From the NCBI GenBank assembly GCA_021832085.1, contig JAKBLM010000027.1, positions 1 to 50,509 on the forward strand: a DNA stretch of 50,509 bases. The letters are read 5' to 3'. The notes under the pieces were generated by a model that ran no database searches, was not told the origin of the DNA, and saw only the letters and a program-made list of their open reading frames with translations. Shown here one piece after another: positions 9,199 to 18,466 of the stretch (its first letter is position 1; each line of letters begins with the position of its first letter). The position numbers and the translations under genes are program-made. Origin of the DNA: Acidobacteriota bacterium. GTDB taxonomy: Bacteria > Acidobacteriota > Terriglobia > Acidiferrales > UBA7541.

Positions 9199-10242
9199 TT
9201 AGAGGTTCAAGATCGTATCGCACGGATCGCGTCCAAGCGGGGCTGACTTCAGCCACGAAGCCCATCCCAGCCGCAGGGGTGTTGCGCTTTCGGGATCGAG
9301 TTCACAGCGGGGCACGTCTTCGCGGTTGAGGATCAGCTGCGCCTCGAAGTCGACGCCGTCATTGGCAAAGAAGCGCACGATCGAGCGAAGCGGCTCGAAG
9401 GCGCCGCCGTCGGGGAGAAACTCGCGATACTGCGCGAGCGGCATGGGCCCCAGCTTGATGCGCACGCGCGACTGCTGGTCCCAAATTGCGTCGCCCACCA
9501 CCGCGCCGCCGCCCAGGCGTTGCGATTCGCCTTCCTCTTCTTTCATGTGGCACTGCGTGTCCGGCGCCAGTTCGTACCACGCGCCGACAAACTCCTCCAC
9601 TTCGGCGCGCACCTGGAAATAGTCGCTGAGAATGCCTTCGAGCGCCGTCGCCGAGCGCGAGTGCATCGCGAGCAGCCCCAAATAGTGCAGCAGCGCTTCG
9701 TCGGGCACCGCGAGCCGCTCTTGCAACCCCTCCGTGCCCAGTCCGACAAGATCGCGCAGGTGATGACTGAACAGGTCCTCTTCCTTGAGTTGGTAGGTCA
9801 CCGGGAAGCGGTACTTCTCCCAAGCACGGTAGAAAAAGGAAATCATCCGGTGATGGAAAATGTCGAGGAACGAGCGCAGCGTCGTATCCTTGGCTTGGAC
9901 ACGCTCGTTGACCAGTTCGGTGTAGCAATAGGGCAGCACGCCCATCGGACCGGTCAGCCCGAAGAAATTCACGGTCATGTGCGCCGGCTGGTCCGGCTTG
10001 TCTTCCGGCCAGTCGATCTGCTGGACCTGGCTGCCGGGGAAGGCGATTGCCGGGTTGGCGCCGAAATGCACGGCTTCCTGCTCCGGATTGGTAAAGCGAC
10101 CGACGGGTTGGCGATCGGCGCGGAGGCGCTGGAGCAGCGTGACGGCCTGAAAGAATTCGAACGAGCAGCCTTCTTCCCGCAGCAGACGGGCAAGCAGCGA
10201 ATCGCTCAGATCAGGAGTTTGCGGCCGGCTCGTGGCTGCCAT
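9199..10242 (-). CDS. tssG: TssG baseplate protein (ImpH/VasB)
   Basis: The 347-residue protein starts MAATSRPQTPDLSDSLLARL and contains the family hallmark text FEFFQAVTLLQRL, ALHFGANPA-like VHFGANPAIAFPGSQV, FFGLTGPMGVLPYCYTELV, DIFHHRMISFFYRAW and the C-terminal RVRIKLGPMPLAQYREFLPDG. TssG forms the baseplate wedge with TssE, TssF and TssK around VgrG. The start overlaps the tssF 3' end by 37 bases, which implies translational coupling. Confidence 0.95.
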   Translation of the reverse strand: MAATSRPQTPDLSDSLLARLLREEGCSFEFFQAVTLLQRLRADRQPVGRFTNPEQEAVHFGANPAIAFPGSQVQQIDWPEDKPDQPAHMTVNFFGLTGPMGVLPYCYTELVNERVQAKDTTLRSFLDIFHHRMISFFYRAWEKYRFPVTYQLKEEDLFSHHLRDLVGLGTEGLQERLAVPDEALLHYLGLLAMHSRSATALEGILSDYFQVRAEVEEFVGAWYELAPDTQCHMKEEEGESQRLGGGAVVGDAIWDQQSRVRIKLGPMPLAQYREFLPDGGAFEPLRSIVRFFANDGVDFEAQLILNREDVPRCELDPESATPLRLGWASWLKSAPLGRDPCDTILNL

Positions 10243-12047
10243 TCGTGCAGCGCCTCCTTTCTTTGCTGGGTGGTGACGACCAGTTGCGTGAAGCTGTTCA
10301 GCGTGGCGTTGAGCGCCAGAAAGCGCTCGAGCACGCTGGCGAAAAGAAACGCGCCGCCGCCGGTGAATCGTTCCTCGTCCAACTCGATCTCGATGCGCTG
10401 TCCGCGGGCAAAGGTGATGCCGTTTTCCGAGGAGACGCGGGCGAATTGGCGGCTGCTGCGGACGCGCTGGATGCTCTCGACGACGTTTTGCGAATAAGCG
10501 CTCTGGCCGAAATCGTAGAGCCGCAGGATCTGTTGCAGCGCCTCCTTGCCCTCTTCAACGATTGAGAGATAGTTCAGCGAGAGGTGCGAGATCAGCCGCC
10601 AGAAAGCCGCTTTTCCCGTCGACGGCTGGATCGCCGGCGTCGGTTTACGCAGCGCGACGATCCGCTTGAACGACGAAGCCCCTTCCAGCTCGAAATCCCC
10701 GCTCTCCCCGCCGAAAGGCAGCCGCGCCGGCAGCCCGCGATTCGTGCAGGTGGCGTGGATCGAGAGGATATTCGCGTCGGGATCCATTGGCCACATCGAG
10801 AGGTCGACGAGCGAGAGGAAAATGTCGGTTCCCTCGTCGTTTGCGCGCGTGGACGGGCGCCGCCGCGCCAGCCAGTAGCAGGCCGGCTTGCTCGTGCGGC
10901 CCGCGTGGCGCAGGGAATAGAAGGGCTCGAAGGTCGAGGTCTCCTGCGTGGAAGTGTTGATCGCGGTGACCTCGTCGATCGAGAAAATCTCCGAAGCATA
11001 GGGCCGCCGCACGTCGGGGATTACCGGATACTCGTAGCGCCGCTGGCTCAGCTGAATCGGTTCGGCCACCTGCGGAAACAGATTGACCACCGGCGCGCAG
11101 CCCAGCCGAAAGGTCTTCTTCGAAAGCTCCAGTTCTAGCCGCTGCCGCCGGTCTTCGCCTTCCACGTCCGAGATAAGAAAGACGAACTCGACAGCGTTGG
11201 TGAATCCGGCTTGCCAGACGTCGCGCAGGCCAGTGAGATCCACGAAGAAAAATTTCTCGGGAAAAGTGAAGTACTCCATCAGGAGGCGATGGCCGAGAAA
11301 GGAGCCATGCGCGGCGGGGAGCAGCCCTTCGTCTTCGGCGAAGCCCACCGGTTGCAGCGCAGAAGCGGGCAGGCTGACCGGCATTGCTTTCGATCCGGGC
11401 GTCGGATCGCGCACGAGGATACGATTCAGCCGGCTAAAGAGCAACTCGTAGACCATGTGAATCAGGGCGCTCTCGCCGTCGAGATAAAACCGCAGTTGGT
11501 CGATCTTCAGGTCCTGCAAATTCACGTCGGGTGCCGCGTGGAGTTCCACGCGGATGGCGCCATTGCTGTCGACGGCCTTCACCGCCGGCTGCAGCCGACT
11601 GGGCGCGCGCCACTCCCCGGCCGTTACCGAAAGCGGCCACAGTGTGGTCCGGTAGCAGGTGCGAAAGGTGCAGGGAACGCCGCCGACCGGCCGCGAATAA
11701 AGCGAGCAATGCCGTGGAATTTCAAGGCCGCTCGTCAGTTTGCCCTTTTCCGGGTCGAGCTCAAATTGGACGACCGAGAGCGAGGGAATTGGCCGGGTGA
11801 GCTGCGGATAGACGACCGAAAGCAGTGCTTCGCTGATTTCGGGAAATTCGTCGTCGAGCTTCAGATGGACCCGGGCGGCCAGGAAGGCGAAACCCTCGAG
11901 CAGCCGTTCGACGTGAGAATCCTCGCACTTGGCCGGCTCGAGCGCCAGCCGCGAAGCCACCTTCGGATATTTCTCGGCGAACTGGAGGGCCAGCTTGCGC
12001 AAATAGTCGAGCTCGCGCTCGTAATAGAGCAGCAGGTCATCGCGCAT
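10206..12047 (-). CDS. tssF: TssF baseplate protein (ImpG/VasA)
   Basis: The 613-residue protein starts MRDDLLLYYERELDYLRKLA and continues FAEKYPKVASRLAL, CEDSHVERLLEGFAFLAARVHLKLDDEFPEI, all typical of TssF N-termini. Other family signs are VYPQLTRPIPSLSVVQFE and, near the C-terminus, FTGGGAFLFASVLERFLAL. TssF is the larger component of the TssF2-TssG wedge. The gene overlaps tssE upstream by 11 bases and tssG downstream by 37 bases. Length is normal for the family. Confidence 0.96.
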   Translation of the reverse strand: MRDDLLLYYERELDYLRKLALQFAEKYPKVASRLALEPAKCEDSHVERLLEGFAFLAARVHLKLDDEFPEISEALLSVVYPQLTRPIPSLSVVQFELDPEKGKLTSGLEIPRHCSLYSRPVGGVPCTFRTCYRTTLWPLSVTAGEWRAPSRLQPAVKAVDSNGAIRVELHAAPDVNLQDLKIDQLRFYLDGESALIHMVYELLFSRLNRILVRDPTPGSKAMPVSLPASALQPVGFAEDEGLLPAAHGSFLGHRLLMEYFTFPEKFFFVDLTGLRDVWQAGFTNAVEFVFLISDVEGEDRRQRLELELSKKTFRLGCAPVVNLFPQVAEPIQLSQRRYEYPVIPDVRRPYASEIFSIDEVTAINTSTQETSTFEPFYSLRHAGRTSKPACYWLARRRPSTRANDEGTDIFLSLVDLSMWPMDPDANILSIHATCTNRGLPARLPFGGESGDFELEGASSFKRIVALRKPTPAIQPSTGKAAFWRLISHLSLNYLSIVEEGKEALQQILRLYDFGQSAYSQNVVESIQRVRSSRQFARVSSENGITFARGQRIEIELDEERFTGGGAFLFASVLERFLALNATLNSFTQLVVTTQQRKEALHEWQPRAGRKLLI

Positions 12048-12537
12048 CAGCCGCTCCCGTCAACCGGCACGCGCTGCTTTTCAGCTCGATCACCGTGTCG
12101 AAGGAAACCGGCTCGGGCGTGGGGTCCATCAGCAGCAGCGCCTCGATGCGGAATCGAAGTTCCTGCAGCCCCGCTGCCTCGCTCTCAACCGGCAGGATTT
12201 GCACGTTGGCCAGCCGCGGCTCGAACAGCCGGATCGTGGCGACCAAATGGCGCAGCAGCTTCGCGCGGTCGCTCTGCGATCCCATCGTGTAGCTGGAAAA
12301 ATCGGGCAGGCCGTAGACGTAGACCGAGCGATTCACCTCGCGCAGCGTTTCCGGCGGCTCCAGAAAGATCCGGCGGCTGTTGAGCAGCCAGTCGAGATCG
12401 CGATGCACGGCGCGCTTGTTCATGCGCACCGATTGTGCCGGGCTCAGCGGAGCCTCCACCTGGCTCTTGGGTTCGCGGTCGATCAGACGGTCCAGAACCG
12501 AGAGCGTGACCGTTACGCCGCCTTGGCTTCGCGCCAT
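12037..12537 (-). CDS. tssE: TssE, gp25-like baseplate protein
   Basis: I chose the ATG at 12537 (MARSQGGVTVTLSVLDRLID), five bases after the tssA stop; the frame is open further upstream but only through tssA-overlapping text. The 166-residue product shows the gp25-like pattern: SVLDRLIDREP, RRDLDWLLNSRR-like text, a YGLPDFSSYTMGS motif, and IRLFEPRLANVQI. TssE nucleates sheath assembly on the baseplate. Its position between tssA and tssF with tight coupling supports the call. Confidence 0.93.
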   Translation of the reverse strand: MARSQGGVTVTLSVLDRLIDREPKSQVEAPLSPAQSVRMNKRAVHRDLDWLLNSRRIFLEPPETLREVNRSVYVYGLPDFSSYTMGSQSDRAKLLRHLVATIRLFEPRLANVQILPVESEAAGLQELRFRIEALLLMDPTPEPVSFDTVIELKSSACRLTGAADAR

Positions 12538-12542
12538 TTCGC

Positions 12543-14474
12543 CTAACCTATGCTTGCCGCGCGGACGGGATCGAGGCGGCAGATGCGCTCGAAGAACTTT
12601 TGCCGGGCGTTGGCGTCGTCGCGCACCCGCGCACTCATATTCATCACTGTTACCAGGGCTGCGGCCACCAACTCCTTCTCTTCCCAATCATCGATGTTGT
12701 GCGCTTCCATCGCGGCGATCAGGTCGTCCAGCAGCGGCTGCGCCATTGCGTCCTTCCCTGCCGCCACGCAAATCTCCGCCAGTTGCAGCGTGCGCAGGAA
12801 CCGTCCGCGGCCCGAGCGTTGCCGCGCCAGTTCCCGGCTCATGATTTCGATCGCTTTGTCTGCCTGCCCCGCATTCAGGGCCTGCTGGGCGAGCACGTGG
12901 CTGTCGACCACTTTGGCGGGCCAACCGGGTGAAAGAAGGGAATCGCCGGAAGATGCAGACGCGGCCGGAGCGGGTGACGGCACCACAGCGGCATCGGCTG
13001 CGGGGCCGACCGCGCAATCCTGCGCCGCTTCGGGATCGGCTCCATCGGCCGGTGCGAGGGATGAGTGCGGGACGGCCGCGGCACTCGCAACAGCGGGCGC
13101 GCCAGGCCACGGGGCAAGCAATTTCCGAAGCCAAGCGCGCGTTTCGTCATTGGCGGCGGGTGTGTCGTCGAGCAGGTTCGCGTGGAGAAGCTCGGGAACG
13201 TCGTGCAGCAGCGCGGCGAGTTCGGACTGGATGGCTGCGGCGATTGCCGCATAGTCGTCACCGAGGGCATGGCAGGCCTCGACGATGAGGCGTTGCAGGT
13301 CGAGCCAGCCCCGGCTGCACGGCAGCGACATCGCATTTTCGCCCGCCTCGAGCAGTTCGTTCCATTGTTTCGCCAACGCGTAGCGCTTGAGCTGCTGGCG
13401 CAGTTCGGTTGGCGGACCCTCGAGCAATGTGGGATCGGAAAGATGCGCCGCGGCGCGCAATTCGCCCCAGCGTAGGCCCCGCATCATCAGGTACGGAGCC
13501 GGGCTGCGCGGCTCGCGCTTGCGCAGAAACGCGGCGGCCTTGGCCACGCTGGCGATCGCCTCGCGGCGGTCGGGCGGCTCAGAACTCGTGAGAACCGAAA
13601 TCGTGATGCTCGATGCGGCGGAGGCAGGGCGAGCGGCTCCGGCCTCGCGCGGCTCTTCTCCTTCAACCACCTCGACGGGAATTTCTTCCACCGGGTCGGG
13701 CTCGGTCTCGCGCTTCTTGTCGAGCAGTGCGTGCACCACGTGGCGTACTTCCTCGATTGCCTCTTTCAGCTTGGTAAAAGAAGGGGCAACATCGCCGCAT
13801 TTTTCTGTGGTGAGCTCGTCGAGGGTTTTCAGCGTGGCGAGGCATGTGTCGAGGTCTTTCTCCGCCTGCACGTAGAACACCTTGGGCGTTTCCTCGAAGG
13901 CCTTGTCGAACTCTTCGGGCGTGAGCTTGCCCGCGGCGATCTTCTTTTCCCGCTCCTGCGCCTTTTCCTTGCTGTCCGCCTCGGCTTCGTAGCCGACGGA
14001 CCGGGACTCCTTGTATTGCAGGTAGCCGTGGCCGGCTTTGTTGATCGGCACCTGTTTCAGCGGGATGATCAGTGCCGACCCCAGCCATTCGAGCGGCGCC
14101 GCGCGCAGTTCGGCATCGCCATCTTCGATCGGTGGGTAAAGCGTGTCCCAGAAATCGCGGCAGAGGCGCAGGCAAATTTCCACGCCCTGGCGCAGGCCGG
14201 CGAAGCCCTCTGTGTGGAGCAGCGCCTCGGTCAGCCACGCAGCCAGTTGCAGGTCTTTCGTCTTTTCCGCCAGCGCATCCTGGGTCAGCTTGATCACCTG
14301 CGGAAACTGGGCAACTTTTCGCTCGTGCGCCCAATCTCCCTGCGCCATATCGTCGTCCTGGCGCCGCGCTTCCTTGATCTTGTCGTAGAGGAGAAGCGTG
14401 GTGTCGTAGCGGACGTCGACGCCGCTGGGATTCTCGCCGGGGATGGGTTTCAGGATGTCGTCGCGCAAAGGCAT
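12543..14474 (-). CDS. tssA: TssA, T6SS priming/cap protein with ImpA N-terminal domain
   Basis: The 643-residue protein begins MPLRDDILKPIPGENPSGVDVRY, a textbook ImpA_N start. The N-domain (about 1-150) includes WAHERKVAQFPQV, LTEALLHTEGFAGLRQGVEI and WDTLYPPIEDGD. A charged helical middle follows (about 170-290), then a helical segment with LMMRGLRWGEL, an Ala/Pro/Ser-rich linker near 460-510, and a short helical C-terminal domain (about 510-643). TssA coordinates baseplate, tube and sheath growth. The C-terminus resembles the VasJ-like class rather than the ring-forming class; that subclass call is tentative. The stop lies five bases before tssE. Confidence 0.93.
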   Translation of the reverse strand: MPLRDDILKPIPGENPSGVDVRYDTTLLLYDKIKEARRQDDDMAQGDWAHERKVAQFPQVIKLTQDALAEKTKDLQLAAWLTEALLHTEGFAGLRQGVEICLRLCRDFWDTLYPPIEDGDAELRAAPLEWLGSALIIPLKQVPINKAGHGYLQYKESRSVGYEAEADSKEKAQEREKKIAAGKLTPEEFDKAFEETPKVFYVQAEKDLDTCLATLKTLDELTTEKCGDVAPSFTKLKEAIEEVRHVVHALLDKKRETEPDPVEEIPVEVVEGEEPREAGAARPASAASSITISVLTSSEPPDRREAIASVAKAAAFLRKREPRSPAPYLMMRGLRWGELRAAAHLSDPTLLEGPPTELRQQLKRYALAKQWNELLEAGENAMSLPCSRGWLDLQRLIVEACHALGDDYAAIAAAIQSELAALLHDVPELLHANLLDDTPAANDETRAWLRKLLAPWPGAPAVASAAAVPHSSLAPADGADPEAAQDCAVGPAADAAVVPSPAPAASASSGDSLLSPGWPAKVVDSHVLAQQALNAGQADKAIEIMSRELARQRSGRGRFLRTLQLAEICVAAGKDAMAQPLLDDLIAAMEAHNIDDWEEKELVAAALVTVMNMSARVRDDANARQKFFERICRLDPVRAASIG

Positions 14475-14490
14475 GATTGCGCCGTCCCGA

Positions 14491-15231
14491 TTAACTTGCT
14501 GCCGACGGACTGGCCGCCTGCGAAGGGGTGAAATTCAACGACCGGATTTCCAGAAAGGGGATTTCCTCGCCATCGACGAGGAGGGTTTTCTGGCCCGAGG
14601 GATATTCGCGCCCTTGCTCGTCGGCCGCCCAGGACGTTATGCGCCCGAGCCAGACCGCAGCGTCGGGGTCCTTCCAGGAAAAGGGATAGATCGCCGGAAT
14701 CAGCACTTCGCCGAGTTCGGTGCCCTTGAAGGAGGGCCCCGTGCGTACCAGCGCCGGCGTCCAGAGCGTGTCTCGCAGCCGGGAGGGCCTCGGAATTTCA
14801 ATCGAATCGATGTGCTCGAAGGGAATCCAGAGATAGGCGCCCGCGGCGAAGACTTCGAGCCGGGCCCCGATGTCGGGATCGGCGTCGCGCAGCGACGTAA
14901 ACGGCTTGCCGTTCAGCGTGCCGGCGCGCACTTTCGGCTCCGAATCGGCGGGGAAGTTCTCCTTGGCGAAAAGTTCGTGGCGCGTCTTCTCCGCGTGAAG
15001 CGCGGCGAAGTAAACGATCGCGCCCATCTCGGCGTCCTTGCCGCCGCGCGCCAACGCGGCGAGCTGCTTTTCGGCGCGATCGTATTCGCCGCTAAAGCAA
15101 AGCAGCTCGAAGAGGAAGGTGCGTCCGGCGACGTCGGTCGGGTGTTCACGGAGGCTGGCCGTAAGTTCCTGAGCGGCCTCGCGCACTTTTCCCGCTTCGA
15201 AAAACTGCTTCGCTTTGTTGGCGGTTGGCAT
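14491..15231 (-). CDS. tagJ: TagJ/ImpE accessory protein
   Basis: The 246-residue protein starts MPTANKAKQFFEAGKVREAAQ and has an N-terminal TPR-like helical half (REHPTDVAGRTFLFELLCFSGEYDRAEKQL) with the ImpE/SciE C-terminal half (LEVFAAGAYLWIPFEHI, RLRDTLWTPA, GEVLIPAIYPFSW). TagJ binds the TssB N-terminus and modulates ClpV recruitment in systems that have it. It sits between hcp (19-base gap) and tssA (16-base gap). Confidence 0.93.
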   Translation of the reverse strand: MPTANKAKQFFEAGKVREAAQELTASLREHPTDVAGRTFLFELLCFSGEYDRAEKQLAALARGGKDAEMGAIVYFAALHAEKTRHELFAKENFPADSEPKVRAGTLNGKPFTSLRDADPDIGARLEVFAAGAYLWIPFEHIDSIEIPRPSRLRDTLWTPALVRTGPSFKGTELGEVLIPAIYPFSWKDPDAAVWLGRITSWAADEQGREYPSGQKTLLVDGEEIPFLEIRSLNFTPSQAASPSAAS

Positions 15232-15250
15232 GGCGTCTGGTCGAGCCGCC

Positions 15251-15724
15251 CTACCAGGCCTTCAGGGTCTGGACGTCGAAGCCCTTGTTGACGAAGCCCT
15301 TCAGGTTCTTGTCCACTTCGGGGTTGTAGCTGACCTTGATCTTCTTGAAAGCAAAGCTCAGGCTTTCGGTCGGATTCTCGCTCGAGCCGGAAAGCTGGAT
15401 GCTCGTGATCACCGCGTCTTCCATCTCGATCTTGAAATAATCTTCCTGCTTGTCGCCCATCGGCTTGTCGTAAACGATTTCCACCTTTTTCAGGAAGTCG
15501 CCGCTGATGCAGTTTTGAAAAAGCAAAGGCGAGGTCTTGTCCACCGCCTTCATTACCGAGACGTCGCTGAAGTCAGCACGGCCCGCCCGGCTCTCGCCAC
15601 CGGCCTGGTTGAACGAAGTCGGCAAAGAGCCGCCAAAACTGAAGGAATAAATATCGATTGCGTTCTTGCGGCTGGTGCTCTCCCCGTCCACGCCCTGAAT
15701 GATCAGATATGCATTGACTGCCAT
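15251..15724 (-). CDS. hcp: Hcp tube protein (TssD)
   Basis: The 157-residue protein starts MAVNAYLIIQGVDGEST and contains IDIYSFSFGGS, a DFSDVSVMKAVDKTSP segment and KKVEIVYDKP, as in Hcp1-type proteins. Hcp hexamers stack into the inner tube and can carry small effectors. An AAGGAG ribosome site lies about 10 bases before the ATG, the strongest in the operon, which fits the large amount of Hcp needed. No C-terminal toxin extension is present. Confidence 0.97.
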   Translation of the reverse strand: MAVNAYLIIQGVDGESTSRKNAIDIYSFSFGGSLPTSFNQAGGESRAGRADFSDVSVMKAVDKTSPLLFQNCISGDFLKKVEIVYDKPMGDKQEDYFKIEMEDAVITSIQLSGSSENPTESLSFAFKKIKVSYNPEVDKNLKGFVNKGFDVQTLKAW

Positions 15725-15834
15725 CTCGTCTTTTCTCCTTTTACGCTGTCCCGCTTAAAGATGAAGTGGAACCGCACCAAAAACGTTGAACAAATCCGCC
15801 CCGTTCCATTCGCCCGGAACAGAACTCCGCGGCG

Positions 15835-17322
15835 CTATTTCGCCGGCGCCGGAAGTTCCGCCACCAGTCGCAGGGAAACGGTCAGTTCGTCGAGCTGGAA
15901 GTGTGGACGCAGGAACGCGACCGCACGATAGACGCCAGGCTTTCCGGCAACCTCGGCGACTTCGATGCGCGCTTCGCGTAACGGCCGCTCAGCCTTCGTT
16001 GCCGGCGAAGCCGTGTCGTCGGGTGTCACGTACTTCGTGATCCAGCGGTTCAGGAAAGTTTCCGCTTCCTCGCGCGACATAAAGCTGCCGATCTTGTCGC
16101 GCATCATCGCCTTGAGGTAATGCGCGAAGCGGCTCACGGCCATGATGTAAGGCAACTGCGTCGAAAGCCGCGCGTTGGCATTGGCCGAGTCGGAGTCGTA
16201 CATCTTCGGCTTCTGGCAGGTCTGCACGCTGAAAAACGCCGCGTAATCGGTGCCCTTGCAGTGCACGAGCGGCACAAAACCGAGATCGGCCAGCTCCTTT
16301 TCGCGCCGGTCGGTGATCGGGATCTCCGTCGGGCACTTCAGCGCCACGTCGCCTTCGTCGGTGTAGAAGTTGTGGACCGGCAAACCCTCCACCAGCCCGC
16401 CGCCTTCCACGCCGCGGATCGCCACGCACATGCCGTAGAGCGCATGGGATTCGGTCATCTTCGCGCCCAACGCGTAGGCCGCGTTCATCCAGAGGTATTT
16501 GGAATGATCGGTGCCGTCGACGTGCTCCTCGTAGGCGAACTCGTCGATCGGCTTGCTGTCCTTGCCGTAGGGCACGCGGGCGAGGGTGCGCGGCAGGCAC
16601 AGCGCCACGTAGCGGGAATCCTCGCTCTGCCGGAACGATTTCCACTTCGCGTACTCGGTGCTGTCGAAGATCTTCGCCAGGTCGCGCGGCGCGTCGAGCG
16701 AGGTGAAGCTTTCGAGGTTGAACAGGCTGGGGTCGGCCGCGCTGACGAACGGCGCGTGCGCCTGCGCCGCGACGTGAGAGATGCCTTCGAGCAGCGCCAT
16801 GTCTTCGGGGCCCTTGCCGAATTCGTAGTCGCCGATCAGCGTGCTGAAGGGCGCGCCGCCGAAGACGCCGTATTCTTCCTCGTAGACCTTCTTGAAGAGG
16901 GCGCTCTGGTCGAATTCCGGAGCCTTTTCGATGTCGCGCAGCAGCTCCTTCTTCGTCACGTTCATCACGCGGATCTTCAGGCCCTCGCCGGTCTCGCTAT
17001 GATCCAGCAGGTATTTCAGTCCGCGCCAGGAGCCCTCCAGCTTCTGGAACGAGGGGTGGTGCATGATCTCGTTCAACTGGATCGAAAGCAGGTGATCGAT
17101 CTGCGCGATGCGGGCGTTGATCATCATCTCCGCATCCTTGGCGATGGTCATCGATCCTTCGAGCACCTGCGCCACGAATTCCTTCACCAGATTCCTTCCG
17201 CGTTCCCGCGCGGATTGATCGGTGGCCAGTCGTCCTTCCTCGACAATCTGGTCGAGCAGTCCGAGCTCCTTGGTCTCGGCCTGTGCGGCGCCTTGTTGCG
17301 CCGCCGCCTTGGCATCAGCCAT
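15835..17322 (-). CDS. tssC: TssC sheath large subunit (VipB/EvpB)
   Basis: I chose the ATG at 17322 (MADAKAAAQQGAAQAETKEL), which overlaps the tssB stop by eight bases. The 495-residue product has the EvpB/VipB pattern: GSWRGLKYLLDHSETG, VMNVTKKELLRDIEKAPEFDQS, YEEEYGVFGGAPFSTLIGDYEF, RLPYGKDSKP-like PYGKDSKPIDEF, and a C-terminal YITPDD-like KYVTPDD followed by the sheath handshake strands. With TssB it builds the contractile sheath around Hcp. Length is normal. Confidence 0.97.
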   Translation of the reverse strand: MADAKAAAQQGAAQAETKELGLLDQIVEEGRLATDQSARERGRNLVKEFVAQVLEGSMTIAKDAEMMINARIAQIDHLLSIQLNEIMHHPSFQKLEGSWRGLKYLLDHSETGEGLKIRVMNVTKKELLRDIEKAPEFDQSALFKKVYEEEYGVFGGAPFSTLIGDYEFGKGPEDMALLEGISHVAAQAHAPFVSAADPSLFNLESFTSLDAPRDLAKIFDSTEYAKWKSFRQSEDSRYVALCLPRTLARVPYGKDSKPIDEFAYEEHVDGTDHSKYLWMNAAYALGAKMTESHALYGMCVAIRGVEGGGLVEGLPVHNFYTDEGDVALKCPTEIPITDRREKELADLGFVPLVHCKGTDYAAFFSVQTCQKPKMYDSDSANANARLSTQLPYIMAVSRFAHYLKAMMRDKIGSFMSREEAETFLNRWITKYVTPDDTASPATKAERPLREARIEVAEVAGKPGVYRAVAFLRPHFQLDELTVSLRLVAELPAPAK

Positions 17323-17854
17323 TGGACCCTCCCTCGCCGTTCTCGTTTTTCTTGCTCCCGATTTCACCCTTCAGTTTTTCCAGCTTCTCGGTATTGCTCA
17401 CCGCGTCCAACAGCGCTTCCTCGAGCTTGTCGTTGCCCTGGAGCGAGCCGCGCAGGTCCGCGAGGTGCGTGCGCAGGTCCATCAGTTCCTTGAGCGGTTT
17501 CACCTGCTTGGCCACGTTGGCGGGTTCGAAATCCTCCAGCTTGCGGAACTTCAGGTCCACTTTGAGCTGCGGCGCGTTCGGGTCCTCGCTGAGCTTGTTC
17601 TCAACGGCGAAGGAAAGGTGCGGTTTCATCCCCTCGAGTACGCTATCGAAATTGTCGGGGTTCACCTCGACGAATTTGCGGTCTTTCAGTCGCGGCAGTG
17701 GCTGCTCCGGGTGGCCGGTGAAATCGCCGAGAACTCCGGCGACGAACGGCAGTTCCTTCACTTCGATCGCGCCACCCACCTCGACGTCGTAGGTGATCTG
17801 GACGCGGGGAGGACGCACGCGGTCCAGCTTATGCTGTGCGCTTTGCCTGGCCAT
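17315..17854 (-). CDS. tssB: TssB sheath small subunit (VipA)
   Basis: I chose the ATG at 17854 (MARQSAQHKLDRVRPPRVQITYDVE), with a GAAAGGAAGGG ribosome site a few bases upstream; the frame is open further but without such a site. The 179-residue protein has ELPFVAGVLGDFTGHPE, RKFVEVNPDNFDSVLEGMKP and LKELMDLRTHLADL, all typical TssB. The C-terminus is a charged helix ending in a Gly/Asn-rich tail. It heads the long minus-strand T6SS operon; the promoter proposed at 18050-18078 would drive it. Confidence 0.97.
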   Translation of the reverse strand: MARQSAQHKLDRVRPPRVQITYDVEVGGAIEVKELPFVAGVLGDFTGHPEQPLPRLKDRKFVEVNPDNFDSVLEGMKPHLSFAVENKLSEDPNAPQLKVDLKFRKLEDFEPANVAKQVKPLKELMDLRTHLADLRGSLQGNDKLEEALLDAVSNTEKLEKLKGEIGSKKNENGEGGSNG

Positions 17855-17969
17855 GGAATGCCCTTCCTTTCTCAGTTTTCTGGAATTTTCGAAGCGCTCT
17901 GTGGAGAAGCGCCGCGTCTTGCGCGCGGCGGCTGGAGCCTGCTCTGAATGCAAAAATGCGAAGAAAACG

Positions 17970-17994
17970 GGGCGAAAGAGCTAAGCTCTCGCCC
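17970..17994 (-). promoter_or_regulatory. Imperfect hairpin in the tssB leader
   Basis: Arms GGGCG-AGAGCT and AGCTCT-CGCCC pair with a two-base bulge and a minimal loop. It would lie in the 5' untranslated part of the tssB transcript if the promoter at 18050-18078 is used. No T tract follows, so a role in mRNA stability or control is more likely than termination. That role is inferred. Confidence 0.35.
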
Positions 17995-18049
17995 GCAGCA
18001 ACCGCAGCGACCAAGTGGCTTCCCCCACGCGGAAGATTTGGCGTGCACG

Positions 18050-18078
18050 GTTGTATCATCAGGCACGACGAGTGTCAA
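18050..18078 (-). promoter_or_regulatory. Candidate sigma-70-type promoter of the tssB operon
   Basis: Read on the minus strand there is a perfect TTGACA (18073-18078), a 17-base spacer, and TACAAC (18050-18055) preceded by TG one base before, giving an extended -10. Transcription would start near 18043, leaving a leader of about 190 bases before the tssB ATG. Confidence 0.55.
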
Positions 18079-18466
18079 GATGCGGATCATTTTTGCCGCA
18101 TCGGGAGCGAAATAGCTTGCTCAATCAGGGCATCCGCGGCCTCGTGCGGCCTGGAAATGCCCGCGGATGCCTTCCCCAAGGGTTGCTCTTTGGGAAGTGC
18201 TGCCGGAGCAGCGGGCAGCGCGCTCGAACTGACGATTTCGCCCCCCACCGCCCTCCGGCTGCCAGCCGTGGATATAGCGGACCGGCCTAGATTCGCCAAA
18301 TCAGATTGGTCGTGCGATCATTTTCCGCGCCCGGTGGGGGAAGACCTGCGATTCGCCGCGCCTGGGGAGAATCGCACGGACGCGATTTCAGCCTCGCCCC
18401 CATCCGAGCGTTTGCTCGGGAGCCCGCCCGGCCCCGCAGCGCACATTTTCGAAGAGGGTGGTTCCC

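Larger units (their letters stand above)
17855..18466. other. Divergent intergenic region between tssB and the methyltransferase gene
   Basis: These 612 bases hold the tssB leader, the hairpin at 17970-17994 and the promoter at 18050-18078. The right half (about 18100-18450) is GC-rich with no gene I can support. No clear promoter for the rightward methyltransferase gene was found. Confidence 0.6.

Noticed and set aside
18061..18076. GGCACGACGAGTGTCA as a plus-strand sigma-54 promoter
   Set aside because: The GC of the -12 element is GT, it lies about 400 bases from the next plus-strand start, and it overlaps a better minus-strand promoter.
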